A DNA stretch of 64,000 bases from Paenibacillus sp. FSL K6-1096 (GTDB lineage: Bacteria; Bacillota; Bacilli; Paenibacillales; Paenibacillaceae): contig NZ_CP150274.1 in NCBI RefSeq assembly GCF_037977055.1, positions 1 through 64,000 on the forward strand. The letters run 5' to 3'. Positions 56,601 through 64,000 of the stretch are shown here, piece by piece; within the stretch, counting starts at the first letter, position 1, and every line of letters starts with the position of its first letter. The position numbers and the translations under genes are program-made. Below the pieces are notes generated by a model. The model ran no database searches. It saw only the letters and a program-made list of their open reading frames with translations, and was not told the DNA's origin.

Positions 56601-56749
56601 ATATCAACAATGAGTCTGCTCCGGTTGCTACAGATTTCGCCTTCCGCCATACCGGCGGCAGCTCACTGACCGGACAGCTGTTCGGCGTCGACGGCTACGC
56701 GAATGCATCCATCGACTTTGACGATTTCAAGGTTAGGGTAACTGATTAG
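53630..56749 (+). CDS. Secreted multidomain GH43 glycosidase (arabinan/arabinoxylan type)
   Basis: A 1039-residue exported enzyme. Signal peptide about 1-40; five-bladed GH43 propeller (about 60-375) with base Asp73 (GADPWVY), pKa-modulating Asp190 (WAIDGT) and acid Glu251 (NEGPQI); CBM6/35-like domain (about 378-505; YQAEEALLV, DYAQFTVNVPEAG); two Big2/Big4-like Ig domains; an Ig-like domain around 690-760; a FIVAR-type helical segment (about 775-835); and a C-terminal LamG-like domain. Likely an alpha-L-arabinofuranosidase or arabinanase; the subfamily is not determined. ATG 53630 after AGAAGGAGATG. There is no SLH anchor. Confidence 0.88.
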   Translation: MKAVNFVRKEQKRSRTSIKALLLSLAVLLMLPQWGGGAAAEESGTAATEPVAAAQGGTNVTDFYNVIMQTGADPWVYKHTDGYYYNTFVNASGVMVRRSKTITGIEAGERSLAWSPVPGTMYSSNVWAPEMHYLKDTDGQYKWYIYFAADNGTNANHRMYVLENANADPMSGSWTFKGKITDATDRWAIDGTVLTIGDQHYFIWSGWEETDGSFQNLYIATMSNPWTISSQRVLLSTPEYDWETSPGRINEGPQITIKGNKINLVYSANGSWTDSYSLGLITASTSANLMDPDSWTKHSQPLFSSANGVYGPGHHSIVTSPDGTEDWIIYHSARWPGSGWTRNVRAQKFSWNADNTPNLGEPVNPNSPIAIPSGEPARVRYQAEEALLVQDPAGVSSPAVRRESSASGGMKITNLANANDYAQFTVNVPEAGFYVLSVRNSNGSANSGEASHILSVNGGPGASMNIVYSGTNRWGASTAKLYLPQGSNTLRFFKGNNWADIDSLDLFRLNTSELLFGTPGYTLGLDEARSLPLYSVTGTTYSAVTAGVVLSSSNTNVAVIQAGNVVKATGAGSATITASYNGKTATAAINVKAEPRTVQSLALTGLEPVLISGQTSSPLRVTAHYNNYEVQDVTGSAQYTSSDPAVAAIDPATHAVNAVQPGTALITASSGGKQATYSITVIAAADAVHVTTTVKTPSGVVPALPAVVDVVYHNQPQQAQVVSGELDGLDFSTIGTVQVPVILKIGGQEFSSAISVEVVPGYGLDEIVNQLRSKLANNSYPLGTGAGNYSPAKYADFVAAVDQAEALAGNAELTEAQFNAALTALEDAETALLNSLNTTQNGITYKAYRDFSGDTAGKYPYGITTQDLTNGATAVVREEGGNKFLRLTTTNVSGKANLFLPYLGEVSAAGNQRIVIEYRVRLNSSFQYANGAMVRNDSGTSNYSMVTAFDSGKILVQNGGSNKVKVRDFSLGTWYTIKMVANWDDKTYSVYINNESAPVATDFAFRHTGGSSLTGQLFGVDGYANASIDFDDFKVRVTD

Positions 56750-56768
56750 CAGCGGAGGGATAGACAAC

Positions 56769-58481
56769 ATGTCAAGTCAATCTTACGAAAAGTTCACACC
56801 GTTACTGAGTGCCAAGCTCGTTCTGGGGTATCTGACCTCAATGGTGGATGAGCAGGAAGACAATCTGCCTTATTGGCTTGTACTGCCGCATAAGAAGCCA
56901 GCCGAGGCTGCCCATTGCCGGGTGGACGACGCGGAGCTGGTCGGCTCCTGGTATGAGGCCATAGACGCTGTGCGCAAAATGCTGAAGACGGAGGAAGGCG
57001 CTGCGGTGCAGCAATCCTTTTACCGTCATCTGATGAAATCCTGGGGGGAGCACGGCCTGCGCTTTCATGAGCCTTATTCGTGGACGCATACGAATCATAG
57101 TTCTTTTCATGAGATGGGCTATATTCTGCCCGCGCTGAACCGGATGCTGGAGAATGATGCCGGGGATCAGGAGGCGGAGAGCAGAGCGGCCGGGCTGGTG
57201 AGGGGAATGCGTTCCCTGGTGATTGAGCGCAAGGTCAGAACATTCTGGTCGGGGGATTATGAGGAGCAGGAGCCGCTGTACGAATTCCCCAATGATGTGT
57301 ATCTGAAGGACGGCGGCTTCGATCTGTCCAGGCATACCGGGCGGGGGGAGCAGGCGATCCGCAATGCCATTGTCCTGCATTCCCTGGTGCGCAGATTCGA
57401 AATCGCCGGAGATGAGGCCGCGCTGGATCTGGCAACGGGTATCGCCAATCATCTGCTCGGGCCTTCGCGTTATTTCAATTACAGGCTGGAATTCTTCGGT
57501 CATGTCCATTCCGCAGGCTGGGTGGCCTCCGGGCTGGTCCGGCTGGGCCGCATTACGGGGAAAGAGCGCTATATCAAGGCCGGCAAAGGAATCTATGACT
57601 ACATCCGTTCCCTGTCCTCATCCTTCGGCTGGGTGCCGGAATACGCCCAGTGGCATCCGCCGCATGAGGAGCATTGCGAGACCTGCTGCATCAAGGACAT
57701 GATCGAATGTGCGAACGAGCTGATTCTGGCCGGGTACGGGGAATACTGGGAGGATCTGACGCGGTTCGCGCGCAACCAGCTGGTGGAGAATCAGATCCGG
57801 GTGACCTCCTATGTCGTTACTGACAATACCCGGCCGGACGGGGAGGGAATCACCTATAGGGACATTGACCGCAGGATGATCGGCGGCTTCACCGGAGGCT
57901 CACTCGTCAATTCCATCTCTTTGTCTAAGTTCCGCTCCATTGCGGGCTGCTGTGTCGGCATGGCCCCGGTAGCCCTGGAGATTGTCTGGAACCGGGCGGT
58001 AGAGTTCCTGGACGGAACGGTATTCGTCAATATGCCGGTGGATAAGGAGACGGATGAGGCCATCGTCACCATGAGCTATCCCGATCAGGGCTATCTGTCC
58101 ATTACAGCCAAGCAGCCGTGCGATGTTGCGGTGCGGGTCTATGATTGGATGGGGGCGGACATCAGTGTGAAGTTGAATGGAACTGTATGCGCAGCCGCCC
58201 GGGAAGGCAATCTGCTTGTCCTCCACGGTGTAGGACCTGGAGATAAGGTCGAGCTTATGCATCCGCTGGAGACGGTGGTGGTGAAGGAGACGGTGCGCGG
58301 CGAGGAATATAAGGTATCCTGGCGGGGCAGCGATGTCGTGGATATCAGTCCCCGGGGAGAGCACTTGCGGCTGTACCAGCGGGATTTACGTATTCCGAAG
58401 GTGTATCCCTCTCCTGAAGATGTTCATTTCACCGGAGCGGCCAATTACGGCCCGACCCAGCAGGCGCAGGGGAGCAAGTAA
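56769..58481 (+). CDS. GH127-like cysteine glycosidase (beta-L-arabinofuranosidase-type fold, DUF1680 relative)
   Basis: A 570-residue cytoplasmic protein with an (alpha/alpha)6-barrel look and C-terminal beta-sandwiches. Glu301-x-Cys303 in EEHCETCC and the pair Cys394-Cys395 in IAGCCVGM reproduce the Glu/Cys/Cys-Cys zinc site of GH127, where the first Cys of the pair is the nucleophile. Similarity elsewhere is modest, so GH146 or a new clade is possible. RBS GCGGAGGG, 19 bp after the GH43 gene, hence co-transcribed: the secreted GH43 releases products that this enzyme may finish inside the cell. Confidence 0.72.
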   Translation: MSSQSYEKFTPLLSAKLVLGYLTSMVDEQEDNLPYWLVLPHKKPAEAAHCRVDDAELVGSWYEAIDAVRKMLKTEEGAAVQQSFYRHLMKSWGEHGLRFHEPYSWTHTNHSSFHEMGYILPALNRMLENDAGDQEAESRAAGLVRGMRSLVIERKVRTFWSGDYEEQEPLYEFPNDVYLKDGGFDLSRHTGRGEQAIRNAIVLHSLVRRFEIAGDEAALDLATGIANHLLGPSRYFNYRLEFFGHVHSAGWVASGLVRLGRITGKERYIKAGKGIYDYIRSLSSSFGWVPEYAQWHPPHEEHCETCCIKDMIECANELILAGYGEYWEDLTRFARNQLVENQIRVTSYVVTDNTRPDGEGITYRDIDRRMIGGFTGGSLVNSISLSKFRSIAGCCVGMAPVALEIVWNRAVEFLDGTVFVNMPVDKETDEAIVTMSYPDQGYLSITAKQPCDVAVRVYDWMGADISVKLNGTVCAAAREGNLLVLHGVGPGDKVELMHPLETVVVKETVRGEEYKVSWRGSDVVDISPRGEHLRLYQRDLRIPKVYPSPEDVHFTGAANYGPTQQAQGSK

Positions 58482-58507
58482 TGCTGAAGCAATAGCCATA
58501 TTTGAAA

Positions 58508-58546
58508 AGACCACACCCCGCAGGCATTGCCTGCGGGGTGTGGTCT
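58508..58546. terminator. Strong bidirectional terminator between GH127-like gene and birA
   Basis: Perfect 18-bp stem (AGACCACACCCCGCAGGC at 58508-58525 with 58529-58546) and a 3-base loop; T-rich on the plus side (GTTGG is weak) and AAAA on the left gives TTTTC on the minus side. Confidence 0.85.
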
Positions 58547-58555
58547 GTTGGCGCA

Positions 58556-59533
58556 TTAGAGCCGGATATGCACTTCGCCGCTGGAGAGATATTCCTCCTC
58601 GCCATTCGCATAGCGGACCTTCAGGCGGCAGTCGTTGTCGATATCGATGGCAGTAGCCTGCTGCTGCTGATTCTCCTTAATGACCATGACTGTCTGGCCC
58701 AGGGACATCATCCGCTGCCGGTAGTCGGGCAGGAACAGGCGATTCTTGAGCTGCTCATAGTAGCCCAGGAAGCGGTTTAGCACCTCGGCAGCGAGCCGGT
58801 TGCGCAGATCTGCCGGGGGCTTGTCCTGCTCGTATACTGAGGTTGCAATCTCTGACAATCCGCCGGGAAACCCGCCGGAGGGCAGCGCCACATTGATCCC
58901 GATCCCGAGCACTGCGTAATCCAGCCACTCATTCTCCAGCGAGAGGGAGGCCTCGGTGAGGATACCGCATACCTTTTTGCCGTTCATGAAGACATCATTG
59001 ACCCATTTGATCTGTGTGCTGAGACCTGACACGCTCTCAATGGCAAGCGCAACAGCAACGGCTGCCGAAGTGGTCAGCAATGTAGCGTCCGCCGCTGACA
59101 GCTTGGGCCGCAGCAGAATACTCATATAGATTCCCGTTCCTGATGGAGAGAAGAAGGGACGGCCTTTTCGGCCCCGGCCTGCAGTCTGCTCCTCCGCCAG
59201 AATGACCTTGCCTTCTGCTTCTCCACCGGAGGCCAATGTCTTCACCATTTCGTTGGTTGAAACCACGCTTTTAAATACTTCAAGACTCAGCTTCTGTCCC
59301 CGGGCATCCAGGTATCTGGACACTGCTGCGGCGGACAGAATATCCGTCTGGGCCGACAGGGAATAGCCCTTATTGGTGACGGCCTGTATGGAGTAGCCTT
59401 CGGTCTGCAGCGATTTGATCGCCTTCCAGACCGCGCTGCGCGTTACGGATAATTGCCCGGCGATGTCCTCGCCCGACAGATATTCACCCTTACGGCTGTC
59501 CAGCAGGGCGAGAATATGCTCTTTGACTGTCAT
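58556..59533 (-). CDS. birA: Bifunctional biotin ligase / biotin operon repressor
   Basis: A 325-residue protein: N-terminal winged HTH (about 1-60, EDIAGQLSVTRSAVWKAIKSLQ), central ligase domain with the biotinyl-AMP loop GRGRKGRPF (119-127), KWVNDV and GIGINV motifs, and a C-terminal SH3-like domain. It attaches biotin to carboxylases and, as biotinyl-AMP complex, represses biotin genes. Start ATG 59531-59533 behind GGAGGGT; the longer in-frame start is unsupported. The HTH and the operator 100 bp away indicate that the repressor function is kept. Confidence 0.92.
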   Translation of the reverse strand: MTVKEHILALLDSRKGEYLSGEDIAGQLSVTRSAVWKAIKSLQTEGYSIQAVTNKGYSLSAQTDILSAAAVSRYLDARGQKLSLEVFKSVVSTNEMVKTLASGGEAEGKVILAEEQTAGRGRKGRPFFSPSGTGIYMSILLRPKLSAADATLLTTSAAVAVALAIESVSGLSTQIKWVNDVFMNGKKVCGILTEASLSLENEWLDYAVLGIGINVALPSGGFPGGLSEIATSVYEQDKPPADLRNRLAAEVLNRFLGYYEQLKNRLFLPDYRQRMMSLGQTVMVIKENQQQQATAIDIDNDCRLKVRYANGEEEYLSSGEVHIRL

Positions 59534-59633
59534 GCCTGTTACCCTCCAGAAATATCGCTTTCCGATCCAACCCTTCTCAAATATATTAACATGCTTAGGC
59601 GGCAATAGAAAAACAAGGTTTCCGCTTGTTCAA

Positions 59634-59664
59634 TTGTAAACCAAAAAAATAAATAGGTTTACAA
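59634..59664. promoter_or_regulatory. BirA operator
   Basis: Perfect inverted half-sites TTGTAAACC-N13-GGTTTACAA, the canonical biotin-repressor box, in the gap between divergent birA and bioY and 96 bp before the bioY start. It should shut off bioY-ligase-ecf expression when biotin is plentiful. Confidence 0.9.
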
Positions 59665-59760
59665 TACCTGTGGGCCTCGCTTATAATTCTGCTTGTCGGC
59701 CAGCCCCCGTCACCGGGAAGGCGGTCCGCACACTTATCCGATTCCATGGAGGTTGTTGAT

Positions 59761-60312
59761 TTGAGAATTAAAGAGCTTGTCTACGCGGCCCTCTTCGCCG
59801 CACTGATCGCTGTGCTTGCCCTGATCCCGCCAGTATCGCTCGGCTTCATCCCTGTTCCTATTACAGCACAGACGCTTGGCGTAATGCTGGCCGGCTGCTT
59901 CCTGGGCTGGCGGATGGGGGCGCTCAGCCTGGTGATTTTCCTGATACTAATCGCAATCGGCTTGCCGGTGCTGCCCGGAGGACGCGGCGGGCTGGCCATC
60001 CTGGCCGGTCCGACTGCGGGCTATCTGCTAAGCTGGCCGCTGGCGGCCGGACTGATCGGCTGGTGCACAGAAGCTGTCTGGCCGAAGGTCCGGGCTTGGA
60101 AGCTGTTCGTTATCAGCCTGATCTTCGGCGTCCTGCTGGTGAATCTGATCGGTGCGTCCTGCATGGCCTGGATTACGAATACCCCGGTGTGGGCGGGTCT
60201 GACCGGTTCAGCAGCGTTCCTTCCCGGCGATCTGATTAAGGCTCTGCTGGCCGCTGTGATCACGATGCAGCTTAAGCCGCTCAGTCCGCTTGAAGACAAG
60301 AGAAGGGGATAA
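59761..60312 (+). CDS. bioY: Biotin ECF transporter S component BioY
   Basis: A 183-residue membrane protein with six hydrophobic segments. Family signatures GFIPVPITAQTLGVMLAGCFLG and LPVLPGGRGGLAILAGPTAGYLLSWP bind biotin. Start TTG 59761 lies eight bases from GGAGG; the ATG at 59746 overlaps that site. First gene behind the BirA operator; works with the EcfA1/EcfA2/EcfT module two genes downstream. Confidence 0.93.
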   Translation: MRIKELVYAALFAALIAVLALIPPVSLGFIPVPITAQTLGVMLAGCFLGWRMGALSLVIFLILIAIGLPVLPGGRGGLAILAGPTAGYLLSWPLAAGLIGWCTEAVWPKVRAWKLFVISLIFGVLLVNLIGASCMAWITNTPVWAGLTGSAAFLPGDLIKALLAAVITMQLKPLSPLEDKRRG

Positions 60313-60318
60313 ACAGCC

Positions 60319-61812
60319 ATGAATCTGGCAGAGCTGATTCTGGAGCGCGGGCAACAGGTCCCTGACCGCATCGCGGTATCGGACGGGCAGGAAGAGCTTA
60401 CATACGCAGAGCTTGCGGAGCGCGTCCGGCGGATGGCTGGCGGCTTGCGCCAGGGCGGACATACGGAGCAGCCCATCGCGATCTTAAGCGGCAACCGGCT
60501 GGAATTCGCCGAGCTTCTGCTTGGCGCTATCTATGCCGGATGTGCACCGGTGCTGCTGGACCCGATGTGGCCGCAGGCGGTGCTGGAGCAGGTCATCCGG
60601 CAATGTGAACCCGGGCTGATCGCCTGTGAAGCGCAATACGCGGTGAAGCTCTCGGGCAGCAGCTTCTGCGGAATGGACCGGTTGATCTTTGACAACGGCC
60701 ATTCTGCCGGCAGCTACAGAGAGTGGCTGTCCGGCTTCGGGCCGGAGGCTGATGCAGAGAAGAATCCTGAACTGCTGTTCATCGGATACACATCAGGAAC
60801 GACCGGGGCTCCCAAGGGCTATATGCGCACCCATCAATCCTGGTTCAGCAGCTTCGCAGCGACAGAACAGGCCTTCGGCCTGCATCAGATGAAGCATGTG
60901 CTTGCACCCGGGCCGTTCGTCCACTCTCTGTCGCTGTTCGCCTTGCTGCAATCGCTGTACAGTCTGGCCACCTTTCATCTGCTTACGGAATTCGATGCCG
61001 CACAGGTACTTACGCTCTGCTCCCGCGAGCCGGAGATAATTCTGTTCGTGGTACCCGCCATGGCTGATGCCCTGCTGCACCATGCTGACACCACCGGTAC
61101 CAACGTAACCATGCAAGCCATTATCAGCTCCGGCGGCAAATGGCCTGCGGCCTCCGTACAGAGCTGCCGCGACAGGTTCAAGGGAGCCAAGCTCTACGAG
61201 TATTACGGCTCATCTGAAGCCAGCTATATCTGTTACCAAGAGCTAACCGGAACAGAACCGTCGGACTGCCTGGGCCGGCCGTTCAGCGGGGTAGAGCTGT
61301 CCGTCCGTGACGGACAGTTCCGCGAGGTGCCGCCGGGAACCGTCGGCGAGCTGTACGTCCGCAGCAGTATGATGTTCGCCGGATATTACCGCCTGCCGGA
61401 AGAGACGGCAGAGGTCTTCCGGGACGGCTGGCTGCGGACAGGAGATTATGCGGTTCTGGATGGGGAGGGGCAGCTTCGCTTGGCCGGACGCGCAGGCAGC
61501 ATGATCAAGAGCGGCGGACTGAAGGTGTTCCCCGAGGAGGTGGAGGCGGTACTGCTCCGTCACCCGGCGGTCCGGGAGGTGATGGTATGCGGCCTCCCGG
61601 ATGAACACTGGGGCGAGCAGGTTACAGCGCTCATCATCTGGAGCAGCCCGCAGCGGCTGGCGCTGGAGGAGCTCCGCAGCTACTGCCGACCATATCTGGC
61701 AAGCTACAAGCTGCCTAAGCAGATCATCAGCGTTAAGGAATTCAGCTACACCGGCTCCGGCAAAATCGCCCGCCAGCTCATGAAGAGCCGGGCGGAAGCG
61801 GGGATGAAATAA
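60319..61812 (+). CDS. AMP-forming acyl-CoA ligase (YhfT-like), biotin-regulated
   Basis: A 497-residue ANL-superfamily enzyme with P-loop YTSGTTGAPKG (157-167), A5 YEYYGSSEA, A7 LRTGDYA and the C-terminal A10 lysine in TGSGKIAR. Substrate unknown; the position directly after bioY and under a BirA box parallels Bacillus subtilis yhfU-yhfT, whose YhfT is an uncharacterised acyl-CoA ligase of the BirA regulon. A role in making or salvaging a pimelate-type biotin precursor is plausible. RBS AAGGGGATAAAC; 6 bp after bioY. Confidence 0.85.
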   Translation: MNLAELILERGQQVPDRIAVSDGQEELTYAELAERVRRMAGGLRQGGHTEQPIAILSGNRLEFAELLLGAIYAGCAPVLLDPMWPQAVLEQVIRQCEPGLIACEAQYAVKLSGSSFCGMDRLIFDNGHSAGSYREWLSGFGPEADAEKNPELLFIGYTSGTTGAPKGYMRTHQSWFSSFAATEQAFGLHQMKHVLAPGPFVHSLSLFALLQSLYSLATFHLLTEFDAAQVLTLCSREPEIILFVVPAMADALLHHADTTGTNVTMQAIISSGGKWPAASVQSCRDRFKGAKLYEYYGSSEASYICYQELTGTEPSDCLGRPFSGVELSVRDGQFREVPPGTVGELYVRSSMMFAGYYRLPEETAEVFRDGWLRTGDYAVLDGEGQLRLAGRAGSMIKSGGLKVFPEEVEAVLLRHPAVREVMVCGLPDEHWGEQVTALIIWSSPQRLALEELRSYCRPYLASYKLPKQIISVKEFSYTGSGKIARQLMKSRAEAGMK

Positions 61813-61826
61813 AGGAGGGGGTTCAG

Positions 61827-62645
61827 CTGGGAAGAGCAGGGCCTGTATTGGTTTTTGACCGGGTGGACTATGATTACCGGCAGGGGGAGCCCGTACTCCG
61901 TCAGCTCAGCTTCGCAATTCACCCGGGTGAATTCGTTGCCGTTATCGGTGCGAACGGCAGCGGCAAATCGACTGCCGCCAAGCTAACGAACGGGCTGCTG
62001 CAGCCGAGGGCAGGTCAAGTGAGACTGGGGCCGCTGGATACCCTGAACCGGCAAGATCTGGTGAAGATTAGAGAACGGGCCGGACTCGTCTTCCAGAACC
62101 CGGACGATCAGTTCATCACGGCGTCGGTGCTGGATGAAGTCGTCTTCGGGCTGGAGAATCTGCGGGTGCCCAGAGCAGAGATGAGCCGCAGGGCGAGCGC
62201 AGCTCTGCGGGCTGTGCAGATGGAAGCTTACGCAGACGCCGCGCCGCATCAGCTGTCCGGCGGCCAGAAGCAGCGGGCCGCCATCGCTGCTGTTATCGCC
62301 ATGCAGCCGGAGATTCTGATCCTGGATGAAGCGACCTCCATGCTCGACCCGCAGGGCAGGCAGGAGCTTATTCAGCTTCTGCACAGCCTGCACCGGCAGG
62401 GCCTGACGATCATTCATATCACCCATCATATGGATGAGGTGCTTGCCGCAGAGCGTGTTCTGCTGCTATGCGGCGGAGAGCTGGCCTATGACGGGCCGCC
62501 CTCTGAGCTGTTCAGCAACGGCTCTGCTGCGGGGCAGGCGCTGGAGCTTCCTTTTGCCGCCAGATTATTTCAAGCTCTTGGACTAGAAGTGCCTGTAAGC
62601 GCGGACTGGAAGGAGACGATTGAGCAGCTATGGGCTATGCGTTAA
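61827..62645 (+). CDS. ecfA1: ECF transporter ATPase EcfA1
   Basis: Energy-coupling ATPase with Walker A GANGSGKST, Q-loop VFQNPDDQFI, signature LSGGQKQR and Walker B ILILDEATSMLDP; the NPDDQ segment is typical of EcfA. No ATG is available at the start: AAAGGAGGGGG (61811-61820) points to CTG 61827 at six bases, while TTG 61848 is 28 bases away with only a weak site. I use CTG, giving 272 residues. Overlaps ecfA2 by 16 bp. Confidence 0.88.
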   Translation: MGRAGPVLVFDRVDYDYRQGEPVLRQLSFAIHPGEFVAVIGANGSGKSTAAKLTNGLLQPRAGQVRLGPLDTLNRQDLVKIRERAGLVFQNPDDQFITASVLDEVVFGLENLRVPRAEMSRRASAALRAVQMEAYADAAPHQLSGGQKQRAAIAAVIAMQPEILILDEATSMLDPQGRQELIQLLHSLHRQGLTIIHITHHMDEVLAAERVLLLCGGELAYDGPPSELFSNGSAAGQALELPFAARLFQALGLEVPVSADWKETIEQLWAMR

Positions 62646-63484
62646 CGGATATAAGTGTAAGGCTGGACGGCCGGGATATTCTGCATTCCGTCAGCTGCCA
62701 TCTGCAAGAGGGGAAGTGGATCTCACTGATCGGCCGGACCGGGGCGGGGAAGTCTACTTTTGCCAAGGTGGTTAAAGGGCTGACCCCCTTCTATAGAGGC
62801 GAGTACTTACATAATGGACGGCCTATGCCAAGAGACCGCCAGGGCCGGCTGAAGGCGGTTCCGCAGATCGGCTATGTCTTTCAGTATCCGGAACAGCAGC
62901 TCTTTGCGGCGACGGTGAAGCAGGAGCTGGGTTTCGCGCTCACCATGAAAGGGGCATCCAGAACAAGTGTGGACCAAGCTATTAAGGCGGTTATGGAGCA
63001 GACGGGGCTGCCCGCTGGGCTTCTTGAGCAGAATCCGTTCCAGCTCAGCGGGGGCCTGAAGCGGCGGGTGGCGATTGCTTCCGTGCTGATCGCGGACCCG
63101 GAGCTGCTGATTCTGGATGAGCCGGCGGCAGGGCTTGATCCCGGCAGCAGAAGGGAACTGCTCTCCCGGCTCCGAAGCTGGCAGAAGGAGAAGCAGCGGA
63201 CGGTGCTGTTCATCTCGCATCAGCTGGAGGATGTAGCCGAATATTCGGACGAGGTTATTCTTTGCAATGAAGGGCGCATCCTGGGACATATGGGGGTCAA
63301 TGAGTTATTCCTGAAGCGGGCGGAACTGATGGAGCAGGCGGGGCTGCCTCTGCCGGAGCCGGTACAGCTCTTAAGACTTGTGGAGAGGTTATCCGGGCAG
63401 AGGCTGGAGCCTGCAAGCTGCCGGGAGGCCGACATTATGGAGAGGGTTAAGGCGGTCTGGAACAGCAAAGGTGAGCGAGCATGA
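62630..63484 (+). CDS. ecfA2: ECF transporter ATPase EcfA2
   Basis: A 284-residue partner ATPase: Walker A GRTGAGKST (35-43), Q-loop VFQYPEQQLF, Walker B LLILDEPAAGLDP. The signature reads LSGGLKRRVAIA with Leu instead of Gln after LSGG. Overlaps ecfA1 at its 5' end and ecfT by 4 bp at its 3' end, so tightly coupled. Confidence 0.9.
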   Translation: MGYALTDISVRLDGRDILHSVSCHLQEGKWISLIGRTGAGKSTFAKVVKGLTPFYRGEYLHNGRPMPRDRQGRLKAVPQIGYVFQYPEQQLFAATVKQELGFALTMKGASRTSVDQAIKAVMEQTGLPAGLLEQNPFQLSGGLKRRVAIASVLIADPELLILDEPAAGLDPGSRRELLSRLRSWQKEKQRTVLFISHQLEDVAEYSDEVILCNEGRILGHMGVNELFLKRAELMEQAGLPLPEPVQLLRLVERLSGQRLEPASCREADIMERVKAVWNSKGERA

Positions 63485-64000
63485 ATAGTACAACCGGTTG
63501 GGGGCAGTATGTCCATGCAGATTCTGTAATGCACCGGCTTGATCCGCGCACCAAGCTGTTATGTGTCGTTGTCTTCACCCTGTGCTGTATGCAGCTTAGA
63601 ACACCCGACGGTTATGTGGCAGCGACTGCGCTTGCGTGTGGTTCTATGCGGTTATCCCGCCTCCCGTTTCGCCTGTACCTCCGGGGATTACGGCCGGTAC
63701 TCTTGTTCCTGTTGCTGCCGTTCCTCTATCATCTTCTGTTCAACCGGAGCCAGGAAGGCATAATAACGGAGGTTTACAACCTCTGGCGGATTCTGCTGCC
63801 GGTCTCCTTTGCCCTGGTGCTGACCCTGACTACGAAGCCGCTGGATCTGGCCAAGGGACTGGAGGTGCTCGGCAAGCCGCTTGCCCGCCTGGGGATTCCA
63901 GTGGAAGCCTTCGCGCTGATGGTGATGCTGGCCGTCCGGTTTATCCCGACGATCAGCCAGGAGCTCGACCGTATTCTGTTGGCCCAGAAAGCGAGAGGTT
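63481..64000 (+). CDS. ecfT: ECF transporter T component EcfT (3' end cut by window edge)
   Basis: About 173 residues of a membrane protein starting at ATG 63481 (ATGA overlap with ecfA2). N-terminal DSVMHRLDPRTKLLCVVVF and several helices are typical; the window ends within the first coupling motif AQKARG, whose Ala-Arg-Gly contacts the ATPases. It completes a dedicated BioY-EcfA1A2T biotin importer in one operon. Confidence 0.92.
   Translation, partial: MNSTTGWGQYVHADSVMHRLDPRTKLLCVVVFTLCCMQLRTPDGYVAATALACGSMRLSRLPFRLYLRGLRPVLLFLLLPFLYHLLFNRSQEGIITEVYNLWRILLPVSFALVLTLTTKPLDLAKGLEVLGKPLARLGIPVEAFALMVMLAVRFIPTISQELDRILLAQKARG

Overview
The window looks like a chromosomal segment of a plant-polysaccharide-degrading, spore-forming Paenibacillus or close relative. 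Evidence: a gerA/gerB/gerC-type germinant receptor operon, a secreted galactanase ending in three SLH (S-layer anchoring) modules, LplB/LplC-type sugar ABC permeases next to a YesN/YesM two-component system, strong AAGGAGG-type ribosome binding sites, frequent TTG/GTG starts, and roughly half G+C by eye. I see no rRNA, tRNA, CRISPR array, insertion sequence or prophage block.

Layout. 0-3.5 kb: a partial epoxide hydrolase (-), a double P-loop NTPase and an AraC regulator (-). 3.6-13.2 kb: a probable carbohydrate operon with an EEP-family phosphodiesterase, a Fe3+/sugar-phosphate-type ABC importer (binding protein, ATPase, fused double permease), MgtC, a GH65 phosphorylase and beta-phosphoglucomutase, followed by a membrane-anchored glycerophosphodiesterase. 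13.3-24 kb: a serine hydrolase, the SLH-anchored GH53 galactanase, a WYL regulator with a GyrI-like protein and an unknown protein, an MFS exporter with a TrmB-like regulator, and an LprI-like lipoprotein. 24-31.4 kb: a very large rhamnogalacturonan lyase/acetylesterase gene split by a frameshift, and a secreted beta-propeller protein. 31.7-35.9 kb: a rifampicin phosphotransferase, an AT-rich antibiotic-type nucleotidyltransferase and an ABC ATPase. 36-37.3 kb: a SHAEG-repeat beta-roll protein with a self-cleaving peptidase G2 domain. 37.3-42 kb: GH4 alpha-galactosidase, a divergent AraC regulator, an AIR-synthase-like kinase and a thioredoxin-reductase-like flavoprotein. 42-46.1 kb: the germinant receptor operon. 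46.2-58.5 kb: sugar ABC importer, YesN/YesM pair, GH43 and a GH127-like cysteine glycosidase, consistent with arabinan or arabinogalactan use. 58.5-64 kb: BirA, a BirA operator, BioY, a YhfT-like acyl-CoA ligase and the ECF module EcfA1-EcfA2-EcfT (biotin supply).

Functionally, galactanase, rhamnogalacturonan lyase/esterase, alpha-galactosidase, GH43 and GH127-like enzymes together suggest attack on pectin rhamnogalacturonan-I and its galactan/arabinan side chains. Cre-like sites precede at least three of the carbohydrate loci.

The most unusual signal is non-coding. Five intergenic regions (about 1.26, 18.28, 23.71, 40.60 and 53.28 kb) carry arrays of short, partly palindromic cores spaced 51 bp apart (51-53 bp in one array). 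The core sequence differs between arrays but the spacing is kept. Two of the arrays are clearly homologous along about 190 bp and are built as two direct plus two inverted cores.
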